From Candidatus Caenarcanales bacterium (lineage in GTDB: Bacteria; Cyanobacteriota; Vampirovibrionia; LMEP-6097), in assembly GCA_022447685.1 (NCBI GenBank), contig JAKVAO010000007.1:1-60680 (forward strand): DNA of 60,680 bases, in the 5' to 3' direction. The translations under genes were made by a program, and so were the position numbers. Shown one piece after another: positions 40,851 to 48,197 of this stretch (position 1 is its first letter; each line of letters begins with the position of its first letter). The notes beneath the pieces were generated by a model. The model saw only the letters and a program-made list of their open reading frames with translations. It did not search any database and was not told the origin of the DNA.

Positions 40851-40963
40851 GTACTTACTTAGAAAATTAAATATAACTTGGACTTAGTTAATTAGAATGG
40901 CTCTGTAAAGCTCAGGGGAAAACGACGTATTTTCCAGGTATGGCTATCGCCTAAGTAAGTATC
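40851..40963 (-). ncRNA. Candidate structured RNA (or MITE-like element)
   Basis: Two 12-nt arms (40851-40862 and 40951-40962) pair almost perfectly and enclose about 88 nt that contain three smaller hairpins (GGCGATAGCC; GGAAAA/TTTTCC; TAACT/AGTTA). On the minus strand a TACAAT box (40975-40970) sits 7 bp before the first base of the stem, so transcription from there would start with the stem. The loop contains CCCCTGAGC, a string also found in 6S RNA, but 113 nt is short for 6S. A small inverted-repeat element is the alternative. Confidence 0.4.
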
Positions 40964-40987
40964 ACACCTATTGTAAAAGTTTATTAT

Positions 40988-41007
40988 AACTTCAACTTCT
41001 GCGTTAC
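40988..41007. repeat. Dispersed motif, copy 2
   Basis: AACTTCAACTTCTGCGTTAC matches 5350-5369 with two changes. Just after it lies a small hairpin (CGTAAT/ATTACG, about 41017-41031). Part of the gene-free gap between 40833 and 41088. Confidence 0.4.
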
Positions 41008-41088
41008 TAATGCTCACGTAATTCTATTACGCTGCGCTTTTTCATCCTCGAAAGCCTTGAATCTGAAGCTATACTAAACTTTTATTGT

Positions 41089-42030
41089 CTAGTATTTGAT
41101 CTTAATAATTTGATCTTGGTATTTCTGGTTTTTACCAAGGCAAACCGATTTATGCAGGTCTTGTAATTTAAGTGTTATTGGACCTGCTTTCTCGTCAGCA
41201 ATTGAGTAATCATCGATTGAACCGATTGGTGCGATCTGTGCGCCAGTCCCAGCAAAGAAAGCTTCTTCTACTGTATATAGTTCAGATCTATTGATTTGTC
41301 TAAATTCTGTTTCTAGACCGAGTTCTTCTTGAGCAAGTTTAATAATAAATGCTCTAGTAATTCCTTCAAGTATATTATCAGAACCAAGTGAGGTAACAAG
41401 TTTCCCGCCTTTTACTAGAAATAAATTCATGGCTGAACCTTCTGAAACATAACCTTCTTCAGTAAGGAAAATAGAATCGTCATAACCAGCAAGTGTAGAG
41501 TTTGCTTTAGCAAGAGCTGTGTTTACATAACTTCCATTGATTTTAGCTCTAGGTGGTAAGGCATTATCAGAGACACGTCTCCAGCTGCTTACCTGAACTC
41601 TTAAGCCTTTGCTAACATCTAGGTAGTTACCAAGGTCAAGTGAGGTGATTACAAAAGAATCATCTTTTTCATCTTCTTTTCCTTTACAGACCAGTGATGG
41701 CCCGATCCTAAGTGCAGACTTAAACCAGCTTGGACGAATATAAGCATCAGTTTGTGGTTTATTTTTCTTCATTAATTCAATAACTAAATCGAGCATTTCA
41801 TCTAAGCTATAGTAAGGCTCCATTCTAAGTATTTTGGCGCTTCTAAGTAATCTCTCTAAATGTGGCTTAGCTTGTAATAAATTTAATTCTTGTTCCTCAG
41901 AATTCCAGTATGCTCTTATACCTTCGAAAACAGCGGTTCCATATAGGAAAGCATGAGTCATGACACTAATTTTGGCGTCTTCAAATTTGACAAAATCTTT
42001 CTCTAAAAAAGCATATGAATGAAGTGACAT
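41089..42030 (-). CDS. ilvE: Branched-chain amino acid aminotransferase
   Basis: PLP-dependent fold type IV transaminase that makes or degrades Leu, Ile and Val with glutamate. The 313-residue protein has GTAVFEGIRAYW near the start, the Schiff-base Lys in PRAKINGSYVN, EGSAMNLFLV, and the C-terminal EAFFAGTGAQIAPI. A TATACT box lies 9 bp before the ATG, so the leader is at most a few bases. It follows acs by about 40 bp on the same strand but has its own promoter. Confidence 0.94.
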   Translation of the reverse strand: MSLHSYAFLEKDFVKFEDAKISVMTHAFLYGTAVFEGIRAYWNSEEQELNLLQAKPHLERLLRSAKILRMEPYYSLDEMLDLVIELMKKNKPQTDAYIRPSWFKSALRIGPSLVCKGKEDEKDDSFVITSLDLGNYLDVSKGLRVQVSSWRRVSDNALPPRAKINGSYVNTALAKANSTLAGYDDSIFLTEEGYVSEGSAMNLFLVKGGKLVTSLGSDNILEGITRAFIIKLAQEELGLETEFRQINRSELYTVEEAFFAGTGAQIAPIGSIDDYSIADEKAGPITLKLQDLHKSVCLGKNQKYQDQIIKIKY

Positions 42031-42071
42031 TAAGAATTAAGTATAAAATATTTCAGTTGAAAAAAGTTACT

Positions 42072-44000
42072 TTAGATGTTTTTCAGTAGATCCTTAAGAA
42101 TACTTTTCTCTTCGAGAGTAGAAATATCACCACTTGGTTCTTTGCCTTGTGCTATTTCTTGAAGTAACCTGCGCATAACTTTTCCAGAACGAGTTTTAGG
42201 TAAGGCTGGACAGCTAATGATTTTCTCAGGTCGTGCGTGAGCGCCTATCTCATAACAGATATGTTCACTTAGTTTTTGGCTAAGTTCTTTTTGTTTATCT
42301 TCTGAATCATTGCTTGTATTTTCACTCAAAATCACAAAACAAACTAGCCCCTGCCCTTTAATTGCATGTGGTATTGCGACAACAGCTGATTCTGAGACTA
42401 GAGGGCTTTTTGCAAGAGCGGTTTCGATTTCAGCTGTACCCATTCTATGTCCAGAAATATTGATGACATCATCGTTTCTACCACCAATTGAAATGTAGCC
42501 ATCTTCATCTTGGCTAGCTAGATCACCTGGTAAATAGGAGCCTTCAATTTTTGACCAATAAGCTTGATGAAAGCGTTCTGGGTTTTTATAAATTCCTTTG
42601 AGCATTGATGGCCAAGGTTTAGAAATATATAGTAAAGATTCTGGGGAAATTTCAGCACTAATACCAGGAAGAGCAGGTCCAGCGACTCCAGCTTTAGCAG
42701 CTTCAGCACCAGGTAAGCTTGTTATCATAACGCCTCCCGTTTCTGTTTGCCACCAGGTATCAACGATAGGACATTTGCTATTGCCGATATGTTCATAGAA
42801 CCAATTCCAGGTTTCAGAGCCTATAGGCTCACCTACAGAACCGAGTAAGCGAAGAGAACTTAAGTCATGTTTTTCTATGTACTCTAAACCCCATTGAGCA
42901 AAAGATCTTATTGCCGTTGGCGCGGTGTAGAAAATACTAACTTTATATTTTTCTATTAGTTCCCAGAAACGATTTGGTTCTGGTGAATTAGGCGCACCTT
43001 CATAGATTAATTGAGTAGCACCATTTGCAAGAGGACCATAAGTGACGTAGCTATGTCCTGTGATCCAACCGATATCAGCTGTACACCAATATATGTCATC
43101 GTCTTTGAGATCGAAAACCCATTTGGAGCTAAGTTTAGTCCATAGTAAATAGCCAGCTGTAGCATGTTCTATCCCTTTGGGCTTACCGGTGCTGCCACTG
43201 GTGTAAAGAATAAAAGAAGTTTCATTACTTTCTAACCATTCAGGTTCAATGCTTGAAAGCTTTTCAATATCTTGATATTTATTATCTCTGATCTCTTCTT
43301 CAACCAAGTTTACTTTTATATCAAGCTCACTGATAAGCTTTTCTGTTCTAGAGTTAAGTTCATTATTATTTTTCATACGCTCAAATAGTAATAGATTAGT
43401 AACTGAATCATTCTCTAAGATTGCTTCAGAAGCTGCTTTGAATAGTTCTATGCTTTTATTTTTTCTGGTGAATCCGTTTTGGGTAATTAATACTTTTGCT
43501 TCTAGTTCATTTATCCTATCTCTAAGTGCATGAGCTGAAAAGCCAGCGAAAACCACACTGTGAATAGCTCCTATACGCATGCAAGCTTGCATCGCAATAA
43601 TAGACTCCGGGCAGAGAGACATATAAATGCAAACTCTGTCACCTTTTTTAATACCAATATCCTTTAGGTATGCACTGAATCTAATTACACGTTGATGTAA
43701 TTCTTTATAACTGATATGTTCTGAATTTCCAGCCTCATCTTCAAAGATTAATGCAGTTTTTTCAGCTTTATCTGGAAGGTGAATATCTAAGCAATTATAT
43801 GAGATATTAGTTTTGCCATTGAGAAACCACTTGTATTCTGGCTTTGAGCTATCGTCTAATATCTCTGTGAATTCTTCTTTGAAGAAAATATTTTCTTTTG
43901 CAAGCTTAGCCCAGGTCTCAAGGTAATTAGTCTTGAAATTTTCACGAAGCTTTAGTGCTTCTTCTTTACTGATATTTGCTTGTTTTAATTTTGCTTCCAT
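42072..44000 (-). CDS. acs: Acetyl-CoA synthetase (AMP-forming)
   Basis: Activates acetate to acetyl-CoA through acetyl-AMP. The 642-residue protein has the phosphate loop YTSGSTGKPKGIEH, the acetate-pocket region WWQTETGG, the hinge region (GRNDDVINISGHRMG) and the C-terminal catalytic Lys in PKTRSGKVMRR, which is also the usual acetylation site. Its start overlaps the end of the thioredoxin-like gene by 16 bp, so the two are co-translated from the leaderless promoter at 44513. Confidence 0.95.
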   Translation of the reverse strand: MEAKLKQANISKEEALKLRENFKTNYLETWAKLAKENIFFKEEFTEILDDSSKPEYKWFLNGKTNISYNCLDIHLPDKAEKTALIFEDEAGNSEHISYKELHQRVIRFSAYLKDIGIKKGDRVCIYMSLCPESIIAMQACMRIGAIHSVVFAGFSAHALRDRINELEAKVLITQNGFTRKNKSIELFKAASEAILENDSVTNLLLFERMKNNNELNSRTEKLISELDIKVNLVEEEIRDNKYQDIEKLSSIEPEWLESNETSFILYTSGSTGKPKGIEHATAGYLLWTKLSSKWVFDLKDDDIYWCTADIGWITGHSYVTYGPLANGATQLIYEGAPNSPEPNRFWELIEKYKVSIFYTAPTAIRSFAQWGLEYIEKHDLSSLRLLGSVGEPIGSETWNWFYEHIGNSKCPIVDTWWQTETGGVMITSLPGAEAAKAGVAGPALPGISAEISPESLLYISKPWPSMLKGIYKNPERFHQAYWSKIEGSYLPGDLASQDEDGYISIGGRNDDVINISGHRMGTAEIETALAKSPLVSESAVVAIPHAIKGQGLVCFVILSENTSNDSEDKQKELSQKLSEHICYEIGAHARPEKIISCPALPKTRSGKVMRRLLQEIAQGKEPSGDISTLEEKSILKDLLKNI

Positions 44001-44506
44001 TTTATTGAGCAGCCTATGCTTGGTTTGTCTTCAGTGACAGTGTTTGCATCATTCTGTAATTCTGTGATTGCAGATTCTAGATTGGTGAAAGCTCCGTGAT
44101 AAGCAAGTTTATATTCACCTTCAATCTTTTTGTAAGTATAGATGTCAGGTGTGCAAACGGCTTGGTACTTCTTAGCTATTTCTTGACTTTCATCAAAAAG
44201 ATAAGGAAAACTAAAGTTATATTTCTTGTGAAATTCTTTCATGTTCTCAAAGCTATCTTCACTTCGGTAGTCTGGATCATTTGCAGAAATAGTAATAAAG
44301 TTAACTGAGTCTTGGAGCTTGAGTGCAAGTTTAGAAAAATCTTCAATCATCTCTATGACATAAGGACAGTGATTACAGATAAAAGCAATTACAACTATAT
44401 CCTCACCTAAACTATCACTGTAGAAGATTTTCTCATCGATATTTTTTAGATTGAATTTAATTAAAGGTGTACCTAATTCAAGATTTTCAGACTTGAGCAA
44501 AACCAT
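43985..44506 (-). CDS. Thioredoxin-fold redoxin (CNHCPYV type)
   Basis: 173-residue AhpC/TSA-like redoxin. The active-site motif is VIAFICNHCPYV (C-x-x-C), followed by a conserved VNFITISANDPDYRSEDSF and a cis-Pro region VCTPDIY. This cytosolic family is often annotated as thioredoxin family protein of unknown partner. There is no signal peptide. TATAAT (44518-44513) ends exactly 6 bp before the ATG, and the gene overlaps acs. Confidence 0.85.
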   Translation of the reverse strand: MVLLKSENLELGTPLIKFNLKNIDEKIFYSDSLGEDIVVIAFICNHCPYVIEMIEDFSKLALKLQDSVNFITISANDPDYRSEDSFENMKEFHKKYNFSFPYLFDESQEIAKKYQAVCTPDIYTYKKIEGEYKLAYHGAFTNLESAITELQNDANTVTEDKPSIGCSIKWKQN

Positions 44507-44512
44507 AGATTA

Positions 44513-44518
44513 ATTATA
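44513..44518 (-). promoter_or_regulatory. Leaderless -10 box of the redoxin-acs operon
   Basis: TATAAT, 6 bp before the ATG at 44506. Confidence 0.65.
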
Positions 44519-44538
44519 ATCCAAAAATAGTCTTTAGT

Positions 44539-45939
44539 TTATGTATATCCGTATCTATTAGTTCCGGCTCCGAAGAGTTGAACTCCATCCTGGCCAGTGC
44601 TATCTGCTGATCTGAAGCTGGTTCTATCTTGAAGTTTTTCCATTATTGGCTTGAATAGTTCAGGATTTCTAAGAGCTTCCATTACTGCATCAAATCTTTC
44701 TCTTTGAGCATCATTTAGTTTAATATCATCAAGGGACGTAGCTCTAGATAAGCCAGCATTGACGACGTATTGGTTAGGGGCAAATACTATATCTGTGATG
44801 CTCAGTTTTCCATCAGGATTCCATCTTGAACTATCTCTTCTATTTGCAGCCGTTAAAGCAACAGCAAGGGCATCCTCCACACTCCCACCTTCAAGTGCAG
44901 CTGTTCTGGATAAATTAAGAGCATCTTCAAAGCTAATTGCCTTACCTAAAATTTGATATTCTGCGTCTATGTCTGCAACAGTTGAATCACCTGTAGCTTC
45001 AGTAGCTTCAGTTTCAGTGTTTTCTCCTGAACCACTACTTGAAGCTGTTTCACCAGAGCTAGAAGAACTGTCTTCTTTCTTAGCTACATTTTTAAACTCT
45101 TCGAAGCCTGGATGATCTTTAAGCCATGGTCTTAGTAGAACCTTTGATGGTTTATCGTCCTTCTCGATATTACGGTATGCAGTATTAACAATATTGTTCA
45201 TGTGATCAAGTGTATTTACTCTTGGTAAATTTAATTTATTTCTTTTAACTAGTAATTGAAAGTTGGCTATATCTGCAAGGAACTCTTTTCTTTCATAATC
45301 TTCCATTTTGCCTAATTTCTCTGCTTTTTCCATTAATTCTGGAACTCTTGCATTATATTCTCTGATTTGATCAACTTCCTTTTCTATAGCAGCTGTATAA
45401 GTATCAGCTTTTTCTTTAGCTACTTTCCTTTCCTCAGGACTCATAGCCGCGAGTGTTTCCTTTATACGTCTTTGCTCAGTTTCAACTCCAGCATTTGAAT
45501 AACGGCTACCACCATCACCTGAAGTTTCTTGTGAATTTGCCTCCGGAGGTTTAGCGTTTCCATTTCCAGTATCAGTTTCTTCTTTGTTATTATCATAATT
45601 CTGAGTTTTTGTATTTTTGGGGTCATCAGTTTCAACTGAACGAGTTGAAGGTTCATTATTAGGTGTTGTAACTCGATCGTCTTTGAGCCAAGGATCATCT
45701 TTTATTTCAAATTTCCTGGTACTTATCGTATAATCTGTATTCCCAGGATGAATAGCTTTACTAGTATCAAAAACAGTATCTCTATTAAAACTGAATTTAT
45801 CTGGATCGAAATCAATTCCAAATATTTCAACTAGAGGCTTAAAATCAGTAAAATCAAACTGTGTAGAATTGTCTTCTGCGTCATCAGAGAAGTTTATTCC
45901 ATCTAAAGAGCCTATTAAGTATTCATTCCTTACGTTCAT
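44539..45939 (-). CDS. Large acidic protein with SleB-like C-terminal domain
   Basis: 466 residues with no signal peptide. Residues 1-150 are disordered and acidic, and 150-270 are helical. A Ser/Gly/Glu linker (SSSSSGETASSSGSGENTET) leads to a C-terminal domain from about 320. That domain has the layout of cell-wall hydrolase family SleB: a Glu in RTAALEGGSVEDALAVALT, then AANRR, a TDIVFAPNQY strand and a GxxRYGY end. The spacing matches the catalytic Glu, NR and QF blocks of that family, so a peptidoglycan-acting role is plausible. It is longer than usual because of the N-terminal part. Leader of about 40 nt. Confidence 0.55.
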   Translation of the reverse strand: MNVRNEYLIGSLDGINFSDDAEDNSTQFDFTDFKPLVEIFGIDFDPDKFSFNRDTVFDTSKAIHPGNTDYTISTRKFEIKDDPWLKDDRVTTPNNEPSTRSVETDDPKNTKTQNYDNNKEETDTGNGNAKPPEANSQETSGDGGSRYSNAGVETEQRRIKETLAAMSPEERKVAKEKADTYTAAIEKEVDQIREYNARVPELMEKAEKLGKMEDYERKEFLADIANFQLLVKRNKLNLPRVNTLDHMNNIVNTAYRNIEKDDKPSKVLLRPWLKDHPGFEEFKNVAKKEDSSSSSGETASSSGSGENTETEATEATGDSTVADIDAEYQILGKAISFEDALNLSRTAALEGGSVEDALAVALTAANRRDSSRWNPDGKLSITDIVFAPNQYVVNAGLSRATSLDDIKLNDAQRERFDAVMEALRNPELFKPIMEKLQDRTSFRSADSTGQDGVQLFGAGTNRYGYT

Positions 45940-46008
45940 CTATTTTCAAAACCCATAAGAATCTACTAAAGTTGTACTATATTAAAGTTAAAAATTGGTT
46001 AACTAGGG

Positions 46009-46014
46009 TAAAGT
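46009..46014 (+). promoter_or_regulatory. Leaderless -10 box of beta-helix protein 1
   Basis: TAAAGT ends 7 bp before the ATG at 46022. Confidence 0.45.
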
Positions 46015-46021
46015 ATTTATT

Positions 46022-47056
46022 ATGCTTAAGCAAATTTCTAAATTAGCCTTTATCGCCTTCTTTTTCATAAATATCAATGCTATTTATGCTGAAACTTTTA
46101 ATTTGAATCCAGGAGATTCTATTCAAGCTACTATTGACTCTGCAGCTGACTCTGATGTCATTGAACTTGCTGCTGGTACATATCCTGGAGATATAGATTA
46201 TTCAGGTAAGAATATTACGATTAGAGGACTTGGCAGAGATACGGTTATTCAAGGAACAGGAGAAGGTCCAGTTGTGACTTTCCAGAGTGGGGAAGGTCTT
46301 ACTGCTCAGCTTAGTAGAGTTACTGTAACTGGTGGTAATGACTCAGGTGCAATCTTAGTTAAAGATAGTAGAGCTAATATCAATAGATGTTTTATTCTTT
46401 TCAATCGAGCTGATGACAATGGTAGCGGTGTTTATATTACAGGTAATGATTCTGAAGGTAATTCTGCTGCGTTATTTAATAACGTCATAGCTTTTAACCG
46501 TTTACAGAGAGGTGGTTCTGGTGATCCTCATGGAGTATTTATTCGTAATTCAAGCCCAAGCTTAATCAATAACACCATAGTTAGAGGTGATAGTAATGGT
46601 ATTTTCGTTACTGGTACTTCTTCTCCGACGATTAGAAACAATATTTTGGCAAGAAATGGAAGCAGAAGAAGAAATCTTGGTAGAGGGATTTGTATCACCA
46701 ATGTGCCTACAAGCGAGTCTCCGATTGTGAATTACAATTTGTTTTTCAATAATACTAGAGGTTCTATGTTCTTTATCCCTGAAGTATCTATCCCAGAGCA
46801 AGATCCTGATAATTTCTCTAATAGAGAGATCACAGAATTTGAAACTACACTTTCAGACTATTTTACTGGTGAAAATGCTAGTTTTACTGGTAATTTATTT
46901 GGGAATCCTAGGTTTAGAAGGCTTGGAAGAGCAAGAAATCTTCGCCTGAGATCTAAAAGCGCAGCTATAGATGCTGGAGATCCAGAAAGTTTCGACGCTG
47001 ACCTATCTAGAGCAGACATTGGAGCTAGCGGCGGTGACTTCCCTATCTTTGAATAA
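46022..47056 (+). CDS. Exported right-handed beta-helix protein 1
   Basis: 344 residues with a signal peptide (ISKLAFIAFFFININAIYA). The mature protein has the beta-helix start typical of DUF1565/pectate-lyase-like folds (SIQATIDSAADSDVIELAAG, then TIRGLGRDTVIQG) and repeated N-N-I/N-N-T rungs (LFNNVIAFNR, LINNTIVR, IRNNILARNG). It ends with the usual SAAIDAGDP before a final strand. Such proteins bind or cleave surface polysaccharides; no catalytic residues can be named. Paralogue of the next gene. Confidence 0.82.
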   Translation: MLKQISKLAFIAFFFININAIYAETFNLNPGDSIQATIDSAADSDVIELAAGTYPGDIDYSGKNITIRGLGRDTVIQGTGEGPVVTFQSGEGLTAQLSRVTVTGGNDSGAILVKDSRANINRCFILFNRADDNGSGVYITGNDSEGNSAALFNNVIAFNRLQRGGSGDPHGVFIRNSSPSLINNTIVRGDSNGIFVTGTSSPTIRNNILARNGSRRRNLGRGICITNVPTSESPIVNYNLFFNNTRGSMFFIPEVSIPEQDPDNFSNREITEFETTLSDYFTGENASFTGNLFGNPRFRRLGRARNLRLRSKSAAIDAGDPESFDADLSRADIGASGGDFPIFE

Positions 47057-47058
47057 TT

Positions 47059-48120
47059 TTGAAATTCATTAATCTGATACTGAATATATTTGTTCTTTTA
47101 ATAAGTTCTTTCTTATATATCTGTGACTGCAAGGCAAAGACAATAGAAGTTCCTGCGGGAAATTCTATTCAGCTCGCAATTGATTTGGCAGAAGATGGAG
47201 ATCTGATTCAACTCGCTATAGGATCATATCCTGAGGATATTGATTTTAAAGGTAAAAGTATTACTATCACTGGCTTTGGGAGAGACACTTTTATACTAGG
47301 TCTTGGAGATAATCCTGTTGTCAGCTTCACTAGCGGTGAGAATAATTCAGCGATTCTTGATTACCTTACAGTTAGAGGTGGAAATCAATCTGGTGGCATA
47401 CTTGTCAGGGACTCAAGCCCAACTATTAGAAGGTGTTTCATCGAAAGAAATAGATCTATTAATAATGCTTCTGCAATTTTTATAGATGGTGAGCTGAACA
47501 CAGGTGATCTCTTTTCAGGATCTGTATCTGCACAAATTCATAATAATATAATTGCTTTCAATAGACAGAATAAGAAAAAGCGTAGAAAGCCTCCGGTGAT
47601 GAATGTGCAAAATGCTTCACCTAATATTTTTAATAATAATTTTGTTAGAAATGATAATGATGCGATTTTAGTTAGTGCAAGTTCTGCTCCCATAATTAAA
47701 AACAATATTTTCTTCCATAATGGCAGTTCTAGAAGATCTTTAGGTTATGGGATTCATCTAAATTCCGTTCCAGGCTCAGAAAATTTAGTGATAGCTTATA
47801 ACCTATTTAACCGTAATCAGGAAGGGGCTTTGCTTTATGAAAACTTTGGTTCAGATTCAAGTAGCTTTGCAAATGGTGAAACTGAGGCTATGGAAGCTTT
47901 TCTTAATGATAACTATAGTTCATCAGATTCTTTATTTATAGGTAATATTAGTGGTGATCCTAGATTTGTAAGAGTAAATGAAGCTGAAAATCTACGCTTG
48001 AAAGATAAGAGTCCAGCGAGAAATGCTGGTGACCCGGAAGAGTTTAACGAAAATAGTAGCAGGATTAATATGGGTGCTAATGGTGGAGAATTCGGTATTT
48101 ATAGAATTTTGAATGATTAA
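47059..48120 (+). CDS. Exported right-handed beta-helix protein 2
   Basis: 353-residue paralogue of the preceding gene, starting with TTG three bases after its stop. It has a signal peptide (FINLILNIFVLLISSFLY), then the same order of motifs: SIQLAIDLAEDGDLIQLAIG, ITGFGRDTFILG, IHNNIIAFNR, IKNNIFFHNG and a SPARNAGDP end. The two proteins differ at many positions, so the duplication is old. They are co-transcribed and probably work on the same surface glycan. Confidence 0.82.
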   Translation: MKFINLILNIFVLLISSFLYICDCKAKTIEVPAGNSIQLAIDLAEDGDLIQLAIGSYPEDIDFKGKSITITGFGRDTFILGLGDNPVVSFTSGENNSAILDYLTVRGGNQSGGILVRDSSPTIRRCFIERNRSINNASAIFIDGELNTGDLFSGSVSAQIHNNIIAFNRQNKKKRRKPPVMNVQNASPNIFNNNFVRNDNDAILVSASSAPIIKNNIFFHNGSSRRSLGYGIHLNSVPGSENLVIAYNLFNRNQEGALLYENFGSDSSSFANGETEAMEAFLNDNYSSSDSLFIGNISGDPRFVRVNEAENLRLKDKSPARNAGDPEEFNENSSRINMGANGGEFGIYRILND

Positions 48121-48197
48121 TTATTTTGCATTAATCTCCTCTTAATATAAATGTGTTAGTTTCTGTTTAAGAGATTGATAGAGATAAGACGGTTGAT

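Noticed and set aside
40851..40963. Calling the structured element 6S RNA
   Set aside because: Only a short string matches, the length is about 113 nt instead of about 180, and the central-bubble layout is not evident.
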